Under the pieces are notes generated by a model. The model did no database searches, had not been told where the DNA came from, and saw only the letters and a program-made list of their open reading frames with translations. The translations under genes and the position numbers were made by a program. Source: Vespula vulgaris (lineage: Eukaryota; Arthropoda; Insecta; Hymenoptera; Vespidae). Taken from it: a stretch of 64,000 nucleotides of DNA. Positions 33,027 to 44,879 of the stretch are shown here, one piece after another (position 1 is the stretch's first letter; each line of letters starts with the position of its first letter). The DNA is taken from contig NC_066595.1 of NCBI RefSeq assembly GCF_905475345.1, forward strand, positions 2,975,001-3,039,000, given 5' to 3'.

Positions 33027-34030
33027 ACGTGAGCCCGCATCTCATCTTCAAGAACGGGATGACGCCGACGCTTTGGCCGCAAGACGTACCGTTTCCACCG
33101 GAGGAAGGCAAGGAGGAGGTAGCCTCGACCTTCGGCGACACGGACACGCAGTCGGGTGCGTTTAGTCCCGCGCCAGACGCGAATTCCATCCAGTATCCGG
33201 CATACTTCAAAGACCCGAAAGGCGGTAATCACGCGGTGTTCGGTGCCGGTGGTTCGAGCAGTTTCGGCGCGCTACAATATATAAAACAGCAAGGGGGTAG
33301 CAAGAGCTGCCTACCGGACGTGATACAGCACGGTCGTTCCGCGGGAATGCCTCTTTACGTTCGTTGTCCGATCTGTCAGAAGGAGTTTAAGCAAAAGTCG
33401 ACTCTCCTACAGCACGGTTGCATACACATCGAGTCGAGACCTTATCCCTGTCCGGAATGTGGCAAGAGGTTCAGGCAACAGTCCCACCTCACTCAGCACT
33501 TGCGCATTCACACGAACGAAAAGCCGTACGGTTGCGTTTACTGCGGCCGTAATTTCCGACAGCGTACTATCCTTAATCAGCATCTGCGCATTCACACAGG
33601 CGAGAAACCGTACAAGTGTCAACAGTGCGGCAAGGACTTTCGTCAAAAGGCGATATTGGATCAGCACACGCGTACACATCAAGGCGACCGACCGTTTTGC
33701 TGTCCAATGCCAAACTGTAGGCGACGATTCGCGACCGAGCCGGAGGTTAAGAAGCATATCGACAACCATATGAATCCGCACGCGGCCAAGGTGCGTAGGA
33801 ACTCGAGCAGCGACGCGAAAGCACCCGGTACGCCTACCGGTTTAGGACCCGTGCCGGTACCGCGCGGCCTTACACCTACCGTTGTTAAGCCCGAGCTATA
33901 CTTTCCTCAGTGTTACGCGCCCGCGTTCAATCATCAGCCGCCGGTATCGACTGCACAGTTCCCCGGTCAGACGAACGGGGTATCCGTGGCTGGCGAGTTC
34001 AAACCACCTAGCGGACTGCCGCCCCAGTGA
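33027..34030 (+). CDS. Exon B: five-finger C2H2 transcription factor (alternative 3' coding exon)
   Basis: Joined to exon 1 at a strong phase-1 acceptor (tttcag), this gives a 368 aa protein. Order: shared 1-35; VSPHLIFKNGM, aligning with the start of exon A; an acidic/Pro segment; YPAYFKD and FGALQYIKQ and LPDVIQHG motifs that parallel exon A; fingers at ~145-168, 174-196, 202-224, 230-252 and 258-282; and an 86-residue Ser/Pro-rich tail ending in TGA. Fingers 1-4 match exon A closely, with identical -1, 3 and 6 helix residues. Finger 5 has C-x4-C spacing (CPMPNC) and is absent from exon A. There is no polyQ. A donor-like AAG/gtgcgt occurs after HAAK (33791), and a weak donor overlaps the stop codon. 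The tail as annotated is one continuous frame with ordinary coding composition. Resemblance to dati (CG2052)-like proteins is a recollection only. Confidence 0.93.
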
Positions 34031-34819
34031 CTAACCGTCCATCCTGCCGCCTACTAGCAAGCAGGAATACCGCTGACGTTTCAGCGATCCTTTGCTCATC
34101 GCTTCGAGGCCGGGCCAACCGCCGCCGTTGCCGCCGTCGCCGCCGTCGTCGCCACCGCCTCCACCACCATTGCCACCACCTCAAACGTCACCACCTCCAA
34201 CGACAGATGCGGACAGCAGCAGCTGATTCAGTAACGCATTCTCTACGATCTCTACGATCTTTTACGATCCTCTTCCTCGACTTGTTCGGCAAACCTACCT
34301 TACCCGCCTACCGACCTACCTACAATACTTACTTACTTACTTACTACCTATCTGTCACTTATCGCCTTTCCTTTCGAAACCGACGACGCTCGGTCAAACG
34401 GAAGGAAGATTATCAGCGATAACATACTCTCGTCTCTTCCTCCGTACGTATTTTTTATATCGTTCGATCGACGGCTCTCGCCTTTCTTTCCTTCCTATGG
34501 CGCTCATACTGTCCGATCGTTTTAAACTCGTGGGATAAACGGCTCGAGTACATGTTCGATTATCGATTCCTCAACGTCGATATTTTACTTGTCTATATTT
34601 CAAGGAGAAATATAGAAAGAGAAACAGCCAGAGAGAGAAAGAACAAGAGAGAAAAAGAGAGAGAGAGAGAGAGGAACAGAAATTGGCGGGCATTTCTGCA
34701 AAAGCAAGAAAGGATTACACGACCACGAGACTAGTACATACCTACGTCTCTTGTACATATGTATGTAAAAGCCGTTTTTCTTTAAAGGAAGAAAGGAGAG
34801 AGGAGGAGACAGAGAAAGG

Positions 34820-34852
<33 letters not shown>

Positions 34853-34983
34853 CAAAATCACGCAACCAGAAAAAATATGCGTATTCGGTAACGCGAACTT
34901 AGCATGATTGCGATACAGTGCAAAAAACGAGAATTCAAGAGGATCTGTTAGGAGAAAGAAAGATAGAGAGATAGAGATAGAGC

Positions 34984-35023
<40 letters not shown>

Positions 35024-35657
35024 AAAAAAAATTACACATATAAAAAAAAAAGTGTATAAGAGGACAAGGGGATTGGAAGACGAGCGGAAGCGAAGGGAGT
35101 AAGATTAGGTAGGATTTAAGAGGACTACGTATCCCCACCCCATCCCTCGATTCCAACCCAACCCAACCCAAGCCAACCCAACTCAACTCAACTCAACTCA
35201 ACCCAATCTACTCCGTTCCCCACTCCTCAATACACACGATTGTCCACAATCAAGTACATACATACATACATGCATGGATATACACGTACATACACAGATA
35301 CACATATTGAAGCGTGCGGAGCCATAGCTTTCTGTACGACCGATTTAACGATGACGATTTTTTGTTTGTCTCGAGGGGAGGTACAACTCTTGTATACTAT
35401 AGTAATATTTGAATGTATATTTATACGGCAGGTTATTATTCTAACTACTTATATATATATATATATATATACACACACATATATATATAAATATATATAT
35501 GTGTATATATATATCACAATATTTTGAATCAGTTTTAAAATCAGATTGGTGCTGATAAATAGGTAAGCAAAACGAAAGAGGAGGGAACGTGGAAGAAGGC
35601 TGAGACATCGTAGAAGTAGCGCAAAATAGGGGATAGTCGATAGAAGTAGATCGTCGA

Positions 35658-35660
<3 letters not shown>

Positions 35661-35709
<49 letters not shown>

Positions 35710-35742
35710 TGTATGTATGTATATATGTATGTATATATATTA
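35661..35742 (+). repeat. (TA)n(TATG)n compound microsatellite
   Basis: Eleven TA units followed by about ten TATG units and further TA. Confidence 0.93.
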
Positions 35743-35852
35743 TAAACACTTCTACATATTTACGTGCATACTGTGCATATGCAAGTATATACACAACACA
35801 CAACACACATAGACAAACAGATAACAGATAACGCGTAAACATGAAAAGACTA

Positions 35853-35858
35853 AATAAA
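35853..35858 (+). terminator. Candidate poly(A) signal AATAAA
   Basis: This is the first AATAAA I find downstream of exon B's stop. It is followed by A-rich sequence and GGTGTCC. AATAAA-like hexamers are common in this AT-rich DNA, so the evidence is weak. Confidence 0.25.
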
Positions 35859-35927
35859 AAAAAAGGTGTCCCATAAAAGTCCACACATCATCGGGGATGT
35901 TTAGAAAAAAAAAAAAAAAAATATACG

Positions 35928-35992
35928 ATTCCACCACCACTTCTACCACCACCACCACCACTACCATTACCACCACCATCACCACCACCACC
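35928..35992 (+). repeat. (CCA)n microsatellite
   Basis: About 20 CCA/ACC units with TTCTA and TTA interruptions. Confidence 0.9.
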
Positions 35993-36418
35993 GGTATAAC
36001 ATTTCATGGCAATACTTAAAATGAAAATTTCAACGTACTAGAGAATAGTCTTTTAAATTTCTAATTAAGACGTGTGATCTCTCTAATTAGTGTACTATAT
36101 ACATATAACATATACATATATATATATATAATATCTATATATATATATATAATAATAATAATAATGATATATCTATATCTAGATAACTCGAGATGCATAA
36201 GTATAATTACGATTACGTATATTAGGCGTTCGACAGTTAGTCTTTTATCATTTAGACACAGAGATCTGAAGATGATAATTGTGCGGCCATATTCTCTGTG
36301 GCCTGTTCGTAGTGCCTCGGAATTGCTGCTCGCGGCAGTGATTTGACCGTATTTTAGGATGGTGTATTATAATTATATTATGAACTATAATTATATCGAT
36401 ACTCTCTGATACAGTACT

Positions 36419-36505
36419 AAAAACAAACAAACAAACAAATAAACAAACAAACAAACAAACAAATAAACAAACAAGCAAGCAAGCAAAAGAAGCAAACAAA
36501 CAAAA
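36419..36505 (+). repeat. (AAAC)n tetranucleotide array
   Basis: About 18 AAAC-type units with AAAT and AAGC substitutions. Confidence 0.9.
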
Positions 36506-36715
36506 TTAATAAGGAAAGAGAAGGAAAAAAATATCGTGAGACGTCACGTTAATAAACGACTCATTAAATTATTAGAATCTACCTATGTATGAGTATATCG
36601 CGCGTAAATGTGCAAGAGCACCGAAACCGCAATACATTAAATGCACACATATACACTAATACACACATACAGATACACGTCAGGTGTACACTTACACGTT
36701 AAAAGGGAGGTATAG

Positions 36716-36832
36716 AGAGCAAGAGAGAGAGAAAGAGAGAGAGGGAGAGAGAAAGAGAGAGAGGTAGAGATAGAGATTGAGATAGAGATTGAAATTGAGA
36801 GAGAGAAAGAGAGAGAGAGAGAGAGATTAAGG
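36716..36832 (+). repeat. (GA)n complex
   Basis: GA runs mixed with GAGATT and GGGAGA over about 115 bp. Confidence 0.9.
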
Positions 36833-37299
36833 AAGGGGGAAAAACGATTTAATCGTAATAATTATTTAATCATTGTTCTTTATCCCTGTGCTTTTCTTTC
36901 TCGCGTTTAACATGAAAATATGTATGTATGTATGTATACGTAAAGAGGAATAGAAGAAAATATTCGAAGGATCCCAGTGCGCATTTGAATGCTGTTACGA
37001 GTATTTGAAGAACGTTTGCTGTCATCGTTGTTATTACTTGCTTCTCGCTTTCTTCTTCTTCTCTTCTTCTATTTTCTGAAATTCTTCTCTGTTTTTTTTT
37101 CTTTCATTAATTTCTTCTTCATTCACCCCCTCTTGCAAAAATTATCATATTCATAATGTGGTACAAGGTGGATGTCCCCATGTAAGGATAATTATTTCGA
37201 TTGCTATTCGAGATATTATTCTCGAGATATATCGATTGCCAATTTCCGTATGTCCTTTTCGCAGGTCTTCGTATATAATGTAATATGCTAACTATATGC

Positions 37300-37304
<5 letters not shown>

Positions 37305-37356
<52 letters not shown>
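37305..37356 (+). repeat. (TA)n microsatellite
   Basis: About 26 TA units. Confidence 0.95.
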
Positions 37357-37357
<1 letters not shown>

Positions 37358-38990
37358 GTACATACATAGATTCATTCACTCGTTCATTCATTCAGTCGCA
37401 TTTATACACACCTCGAATCATTCGGAACGTTTTCTCGTAAACTTTCGATCAACTGTTGTGAATTACATTGTGAGACCATGCCTTTATTATTTATTATTTT
37501 TTTTTATTGTTATTATTATTCTCAATTTCTTACTTCCATTTCTTTTTTCTTTTCTTCTCGTTTGTCACCGACATTTCCTCGATACATCGTAAAACGAATT
37601 CGATCTTTTTTATATCGTCAGGAAAAAAAGCAACATTTTTATTTTTTATCATCAACGAATTTCTTTTTACTTCTTTTTTTCTTTTCTTTTTTATTTTATT
37701 ATTATTTTTCTATCAACGTATATATTAGCTTATTTGTCCGATCTTTTTGTCGTACGCGAAGACGAGAAAAATTCGATCGGAATCCGTCTTTACGCATATT
37801 GCACATTTTTTGTTTTGTTCTGTTTTATTCTATTTTTACTTTTATCGATCGTATATATCTATATACATTCCAAGAATATTTTAAACATTTTTTAATATCC
37901 CTAATCGGACGAGTATTTTGACGAATACATCATATTACTAAGGACACTCATATAACTTTATTAGATATTTCAAATTTCATTTCGATTGATCGATACATTT
38001 ATTCCAACACTTGCATTTATCACACATATATTTATACATATACGTATACATATATACAGTGATGAATCGTATAATTCCGACTACTCAAATATTGTGTTCG
38101 TCCTTGTAACTTTCTTGGACCAACTTCGGAAATATTTTTCTTATCCTCAATGAATATATTCGAGTTCTTTTTTTATTTTATTTTATTTTATTTTTTTTTT
38201 TTTTTTTTTACGAAACAGATTCTAATAATTTTTTCCGTATTATTAACCATTGGGTATACCAAAAAAAAAAAAGAAATAAAAAAAATGTAAAAGAAATTCT
38301 AGATATATTAAATCAAAAAAACGTGATCACTATTACGATTCATCCTAACATACATATATAAATATATACGTATATATATGTACGTATATAAGTGTGTATG
38401 TATGTACATATATATATATATTGTATTTGCATTTAAAAAAAAAAAAAAAAGTAAAAAGGAAAAAAAAAGATAAAAGTAGAAATATAATCCAACAATTTTC
38501 AAACGAAAACGACGTTAAGATCGAGTTTTCTTATACGTAACATTTTCTGGAAGCTCGATTTGAAAGTATACGATATTAATACTCGAAACGTATTCTCGAT
38601 CGAACGTATTCACATCGTTCGACGTGATTCGTATCATTCTCAGATTTTGCATAATAGGCCCATTTATAATTCCCATTTTTTAATGGCAAGGTGTATTATC
38701 AGAAGAAGGAAGAAAGAAGAAAAAAGAAAAGGAAAGGAAAGAAAAGGAAAAAGAAAACAACAAAAACAATAACATCTCCCTCGCTTGAAGAATATAAAGC
38801 ATTTTATTTGAGAATCACAATCTTCATATTCTTTTTTCTTTTTCTTTTTTTTTTTTTTTTTATTATTTAAATTCCGCAAGAGGATCCGAGGCTTTTTTAA
38901 CATTCGTGATTTCGATCCCTTTCGACTCTCGAATGGGATGGGTTGAAGGATTGATAGATAGAAAGGGAAAGAGAGAGGCAAATAGAGAGA
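37357..38990 (+). other. AT-rich DNA, no gene seen
   Basis: T-rich stretches (37500-37720), a poly-T run near 38190-38210, TA/TATG sequence (38340-38425), poly-A, and an A/G-rich tract (38700-38760). ORFs here consist of Phe/Leu/Tyr or Lys/Arg runs. Confidence 0.7.
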
Positions 38991-39075
38991 AAGAAAGAGA
39001 TAGAGAGAGAGAGATATAGAGAGAGAAAGAGAGAAGAGAGAGAGAGAGAGAGAGAAAAAAGAAAGAGAATAAAAA
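38955..39075 (+). repeat. (GA)n complex
   Basis: GAGA and AAAGAGA units over about 115 bp. Confidence 0.88.
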
Positions 39076-39195
39076 ATATTAGCAGGAAGAAGAGGAGAGG
39101 GTAAGGATGAGAGAATCATGCTCATTTTGTGTGTGCGGTCTGCCGAGAATATTCAAAACGTAAGAAGAAAGAAATAAATAAAGAAAGGATTATTA

Positions 39196-39315
39196 ATAAA
39201 AATAATAATATTAATATTAATAATATTAATAATAATAGTAGTAATAATGGTAATAATAAAAATAATAATAATAATAATAGTAATTATTATATTAATAATG
39301 ATAATAATATAATGG
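39196..39315 (+). repeat. (AAT)n interrupted microsatellite
   Basis: AAT/ATA units with TAT and AGT substitutions. It codes for spurious Asn/Ile runs. Confidence 0.9.
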
Positions 39316-39597
39316 AAAGAGAAAGTTTTGTTCCTATATATATGTGTGTATGTGTATCTGTGCATATATATATATATATATATAGGAACAAATAAGAGAG
39401 AGAGAGAGAGAGAAATGCTCGATTATGTCGCGATTGAAAATGAAAATAAAGAAAAATGAAATGGCCGAATAGTTAAAAAATCGTCAATGAAACATACAAT
39501 AATAATAATAACAATAAAAATGACATCGACGACGAGAATGACAATGACAAAGACAATAACACCGACGATAATTTAAACGTTTCGAGTAGAAATTCTC

Positions 39598-39642
39598 ATC
39601 GTACCTTGTCGTCATCGTCGTTGTCGTCGTGGTCGTCGTAGA
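39598..39642 (+). repeat. (CGT)n short array
   Basis: GTC/CGT units with ATC and TTG changes. Confidence 0.85.
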
Positions 39643-39854
39643 TCTCGAAACGACGAAAAGACGAAAAAAGGGGGATGGATGTTTGTATCGTGCCGTAGGG
39701 GAAATGAGAAAAGGGGAAAGGGGAAGAGATAATCAACGACGACGAATATTATGACCTGTGGTTTTTTCTCCCTTTTGGTTTCTTTTATTTTCTTTTTTTT
39801 TTCATTTTTTTTTATCTTCCTTCCTCTCTACTTTTCTTCCTCTTCTTCTACTTC

Positions 39855-39857
<3 letters not shown>

Positions 39858-39917
<60 letters not shown>

Positions 39918-39963
39918 GAACTACTACTACTACTACTACTATTACTAGTATAACTACTATTAC

Positions 39964-40010
<47 letters not shown>

Positions 40011-40055
40011 CATTATTATTATTATTATTATTATTACTGCTACTATTATTACTAC
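39858..40055 (+). repeat. (ATT)n / (ACT)n / (ATT)n array
   Basis: ATT run (39858-39916), ACT run (39920-39957), a second ATT run (39967-40034) and mixed ACT/ATT at the end. Nearly 200 bp in all. Confidence 0.95.
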
Positions 40056-40274
40056 TTGTTTTTCTTTTCTTCTTTTTCTTTGTAAACAAAGTGTAGATAA
40101 TACGGATATCCCTTGTTTTCTATTGTTTACAATTTACGCTGTACTAGGTATATAGATATATATATGTCCATATATATATATATAAAAATATTATTGTCAT
40201 TATTAGAATTATATTATTATTATTATTATGATTTGTACTATCAATTATTGTTTATTATCATCGATCATTGCTAC

Positions 40275-40359
40275 GATTATTATTATTATTATTATTATCA
40301 TATATTATATATTATTACTAATTATTATTATTATTATTACATATGTATATATATATGTG

Positions 40360-40402
<43 letters not shown>
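40275..40402 (+). repeat. (ATT)n and (TA)n microsatellites
   Basis: ATT units to about 40340, then TATG, then about 18 TA units. Confidence 0.92.
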
Positions 40403-40568
40403 TTAAGTTTCCGAAAATGATTTTGTATACGGTGCAGTGGTTAGTTTCATTTATAGAATTTTTTTCTTTTATCACGCCTTATAATATTGTAATCACATCT
40501 TTGTTCAAGTCCGTCGGCTGTACGAAAAGAAAGAGAATGAGAGAGAGAGAAAAAGAAAGAAAGAATGG

Positions 40569-40572
<4 letters not shown>

Positions 40573-40604
<32 letters not shown>
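40573..40604 (+). repeat. (GA)n microsatellite
   Basis: About 16 GA units. Confidence 0.93.
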
Positions 40605-40608
<4 letters not shown>

Positions 40609-40735
40609 TGCTTCTCCCCCGCCAGCCCACATTCTTTTTTTATATCTGATGTTATAGAATGTTACATCTTTTATCCTCTTTTTTCTTTTTTTTTATACGT
40701 TATTATCTCGAATAGTCGATTACTAGCGCTTATAC

Positions 40736-40736
<1 letters not shown>

Positions 40737-40796
<60 letters not shown>
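40737..40796 (+). repeat. (ATT)n microsatellite
   Basis: About 20 perfect ATT units. Confidence 0.95.
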
Positions 40797-40797
<1 letters not shown>

Positions 40798-41478
40798 CTC
40801 TATATATCTCGCAGTCACAAAATTCAAAGTGTGATATATACATGTATATAATATATGTATGTACATGCATGGATAGACTCGATGGAAAACCCAAAAGATT
40901 GGATGACGAAAATGCGATATTGAATCGATACACAGCTTTTCTTTTTCTTTATTTTTCTTTTTTTCAAAAGAAAAAGAAAGAAAGAAAAGAAAAATGAAAG
41001 TTTGAAAATAGAAAAGGAGAAACGTAATTATCGTGTACACACACACACACACACACACACGGATACACCCACAGACACATAAGTACGTTCGTACAGAATA
41101 TACATACTATACATAATATATATAATATACATAATATACATAAGTCTTGCTCGACCATAAGTTTCTGAAAAAAAAAAGAAAGAAAAAAAAGAAAAAGAAA
41201 GAAAGAAAAATATTGAGCAAGAAAATGAATAAGCCTGTGGTTTTGCATATCTAGCTCGAAAAAGAGGAGAATGTTTCTTTTCTTCTATTTTTTTTTCCTT
41301 TTTTGCTTTTCTTCTTTTATCTTCTTTCTTTTTTTTCTTCCTCTTTTTGTAATTTTCATTTTTATCTTTTAAGTTCCGCAAATAATATACGTACGTATAG
41401 CGAAAGGAGAGCTTGTAGAGAACTCTAAGAAGTTTGTCACGGACTACTCACTACTATCGAAGGAAACTGGTTCGATCG

Positions 41479-41550
41479 GTCGGGTCGATCGATCGATCGA
41501 TCGATCGCTCTTTCGTTCGTTCGATCGTTCGCTCTCTCGATCGTTTGCTC
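41479..41550 (+). repeat. (GATC)n and GTTC repeats
   Basis: Six GATC units followed by TCGTTCG and GCTCTCTCGATC variants. Every GATC unit is self-complementary. Confidence 0.85.
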
Positions 41551-41649
41551 GCTCGGTTGGACAACGTCAGAATCTTGAGCGGTGCCATTTTGATCGACTA
41601 ACTCGTTCCATCCTAATCGTTTTAACCATAGAAACACACCGATTTTATA

Positions 41650-41702
41650 CATAGTTACATATACATATACATATATATATATATACATATATATATACAT
41701 AC

Positions 41703-41740
<38 letters not shown>
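41650..41740 (+). repeat. (TA)n/(CATA)n microsatellites
   Basis: CATATA and TA units over about 90 bp. Confidence 0.9.
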
Positions 41741-41750
<10 letters not shown>

Positions 41751-41887
41751 ATCTCGTTACTTGTTCTTACACAATAATGAGAATAGTATATCAAAAGAAA
41801 AAATTTATATATAGAAGAGGATGTTAAAATTACAAAAAATTCGTCGATCCAATTTTATTACATACACTTATATACATACATATAATA

Positions 41888-41919
<32 letters not shown>

Positions 41920-42089
41920 TTATCAGGTATATCTTTCTTTGCGACATAAACGCAGAAGACGAGTGAACGACGTTGTCCGACTGAATCGAAACAGTTTATT
42001 ATTCGTTAGAGATGAAAATGTCTATTTCTTCGTTCTTGCCTTCGATTTTTATCTTCTTATTCTTATATATATATAAATATATATATATA

Positions 42090-42162
42090 TATTATTATTA
42101 TTATTATTATTATTTTATCTTTATTACATATCGAAGCGAGATCAATCATATTATCACTATTA

Positions 42163-42217
<55 letters not shown>
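42090..42217 (+). repeat. (ATT)n microsatellites, two blocks
   Basis: Blocks at 42091-42114 and 42163-42217 separated by unique AT-rich sequence. Confidence 0.93.
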
Positions 42218-42218
<1 letters not shown>

Positions 42219-42465
42219 GTTTTGGTCGATTTAAAACGCACATCGCAATAATTTTTTTATTATTAATATTATTTTATTTTATTTTTTTTTAAACGTACGC
42301 TTTGGTACACTTCGTAAATGGCGAAAAGGTGAACTAGTTATTTCTTTTTCTTCTCATGCCCCACCACTCTCAAGCCCCCTCGCCATGCCTCACCCTAAAC
42401 GATTACATAATCTTTGTTTTTAATTTTTAATATTTTCTTTTATCGTCTCTTATCACTTTTTCCTC

Positions 42466-42562
<97 letters not shown>
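42466..42562 (+). repeat. (ATT)n microsatellite, ~97 bp
   Basis: About 32 perfect ATT units. Two smaller ATT runs follow at 42673-42705 and 42730-42754. Confidence 0.97.
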
Positions 42563-42564
42563 GT

Positions 42565-42667
42565 TTAGTCGGTTGTGTGCTTTCATACGAGATAAAGTCG
42601 TTTTAGATTGCGCTATCCTCGTCGTCCTATTCAATGCTCAAGATATAATTTAGTTTAAGATTTATTA

Positions 42668-42707
<40 letters not shown>

Positions 42708-43650
42708 TAATATTATTTTTATTTCTTCTTTTATTATTATTATTATTATTATTAATGTCAACGTCAATCATAATAATTATCGTCAGCGTCGTCGTTAATC
42801 TTTACGATATGTAAATTATATTGTTTTTCTCTTTTTTGTCTAACATAAGACTCAGAGTTTTCTGGACGATTCAAAATCGATCCAAAACTCGCGACGAAAG
42901 GATGGCGCATCCCCCGACGACTATTATTATTATTAATATTATTATATTATTATTATTATTATTATTATTACACCTAACATACCTATACGTATATACATAT
43001 ATACATATATATATATATATGTAGATATATATATATGTTCTCCCCTTTTGTTTATTTTTTAAAAACCTCTTACGACCTCGAATATATTTGTAATTTATGT
43101 TTACGTTGTCCGTTTTTTTTTTTCTTTTTTTGTACGAGATCTCCTTTTTTTCTTCAAAATTTAGTTTTAAAGGAATAGAAAAAAAGAAAATTAAATAAAT
43201 AAATACGTAAATAAATGAATAAATAAATAAAAATATAAACCTTCCGAGAGGCGAATGCCAATAATAATAATAATAATGCATAGGTGCAATAACACAAGAT
43301 CGTTGTGCGTTTTGAAAGAAAAAAAAAACCGGAATGAAAATATACACACATTAGGATCGTGGCTCGTGATGCGTTGGAAAGAATATGAATATATTTTTCG
43401 ATCAAAACATCGATAATGTGTTTTTAGAAATTATATTTGGACTTTTATTTAAGTTTTGTGCTGGCTAAGGAAAAAAAAAGAAAAATATATATTATATTAT
43501 TATATATATACTATATTATATGTAAGGAAAAGTAAAAAAAGAAGTTTAATTTAACGATCTTTCCAAGCCTTTTTACTTAAAACGATGAAAGAGCTTATAT
43601 TTAAGTTTTTTTCTTTTTTCTTCTATCTTATTATTATTTTCTTTTAGAGA
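42565..43650 (+). other. AT-rich DNA, no gene seen
   Basis: Further ATT, TA, TAAA and TAATAA repeats, with short unique stretches around 42760-42920 and 43350-43600. None carries a convincing exon. Confidence 0.7.
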
Positions 43651-43654
43651 TAGA

Positions 43655-43662
43655 GAGGGAGG

Positions 43663-43698
<36 letters not shown>

Positions 43699-43715
43699 GG
43701 AGAGAAAGAGAGAGA
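43655..43715 (+). repeat. (GA)n microsatellite
   Basis: GA units with GGGAGG interruptions. Confidence 0.92.
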
Positions 43716-43949
43716 GTCGAAAAAAATTCTTTTTTCATTTTAAATATCTATTTATATTCAAAAATGTGTTAAGTAATAATAATTAATAAAAATGTGATAA
43801 TGTTAAGAAATGAATATTATGTTATATGAAAATAAATGAGAGCAAGCAAAAAAAAAAGAAAAAAGGAAGGAGAAAAGAAAGAAGAGAATATTTCGCGTTT
43901 ATCGTTTTCAACGCACGCGTAGCCCGCCTTTTATTTATATAGATTTATA

Positions 43950-44215
43950 TATGTATACATATATATATACCAACACACACAAACACACATATATATGTAT
44001 GAATATATATATATATATACACACACACAGTCCGTATATACGTATATACGGATATATTACACACAAATATACACACAGGGAGATATAAGTTGCACGGTCG
44101 TAATTGTAAAAAAAGAAAAAAAAAGAAAAAAAAAGGATACAGAGAGCAAGAGAAAGAGAGAGAGAGAGTGAGAGAGAGAAAGAGAGAGAGAAAGATATAT
44201 ATAAATAGATAGATC
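43950..44215 (+). repeat. (CA)n, (TA)n, A-rich and (GA)n tracts
   Basis: TA/CA sequence to 44070, an AAAG tract (44108-44136), and GA runs (44150-44195). Confidence 0.85.
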
Positions 44216-44339
44216 GCCGCCGTGCCAAGCACCGGCGATGCATATATATCATTATTTACAAGTTTACAAGCGAAAGCAGCGAAACACCGAGTCCAGACTC
44301 TCTCGACATCGGATTTTAATCTCTATTCCTTTTTTCCTC

Positions 44340-44480
44340 CGTGCAAGAAAAAGAAGAAAAAGAAGAAGAAGAAGAAGTGGAAGAAGAAAAAGAAGAAAAG
44401 AAAAAAAAACACAAAAGAACGGAAAAGAAAAGAAATAAAAAATGAAAAGAAAAGAAATGGAAAGAAAAGGAAAGAAAAAT
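44340..44480 (+). repeat. AAG / AAAAG purine tract
   Basis: Nearly all A and G on the + strand, with AGA AGA and AAAAG units. Confidence 0.88.
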
Positions 44481-44577
44481 TCTCTATCCCGAGCTTTAGA
44501 AATGAAAGAATAAAAACAAAACAAAACGAAACAAAAAATGTAAAAAAAAAAAATATATATCACTCGCTACAGCTCGT

Positions 44578-44633
44578 TTGAATTAATTAATTAATTAATT
44601 GTATAATTAATTAGTTAACTAACCAACTAATTA

Positions 44634-44672
<39 letters not shown>

Positions 44673-44673
44673 T
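44578..44673 (+). repeat. (TTAA)n and (ATT)n array
   Basis: Overlapping TAATTAAT units to about 44635 and then about 11 ATT units. It is dense in TAAT/ATTA homeodomain cores because of the repeat. Confidence 0.88.
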
Positions 44674-44827
44674 CTATTTTTATTTTTATTAGATATATAT
44701 ATATTTTTTTTTTCTTAATCAATGTGATCTCGTCGGCCGAGACTCGGCAACGGTTTTCGCTGCTATCCGATTAGATGCAAAGTTGTGGCGGAACCAGGTT
44801 CCTAATAGTAATATTTTAGGGAGTGGG

Positions 44828-44829
44828 AA

Positions 44830-44873
<44 letters not shown>
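44828..44873 (+). repeat. (GA)n microsatellite
   Basis: About 20 GA units with one AAAG interruption. Confidence 0.93.
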
Positions 44874-44875
<2 letters not shown>

Positions 44876-44879
44876 CGAA

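Larger units (their letters stand above)
34031..35880 (+). other. Putative 3' UTR after exon B
   Basis: The first 200 bp are rich in CCG/CCA codon-like repeats (34112-34200) and open in all three frames, followed by unique sequence to about 34560. Three (GA)n runs (34650-34672, 34822-34854, 34987-35021), a CAACC/CAACT series (35155-35205), a TA microsatellite (35453-35515) and a TA/TATG array (35661-35740) come next. No second gene is seen. A canonical poly(A) signal at 35853 would close the UTR, but its true length is unknown. Confidence 0.4.

Noticed and set aside
34027..34422. 131-codon Arg/His-rich ORF after exon B
   Set aside because: It arises from CCG/CCA repeats read out of frame and has no acceptor in its phase that would justify it as a primary frame.
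44578..44640. Homeobox-site cluster (many TAATTA words)
   Set aside because: The words are a direct result of a (TTAA)n microsatellite, so the count carries no regulatory weight.
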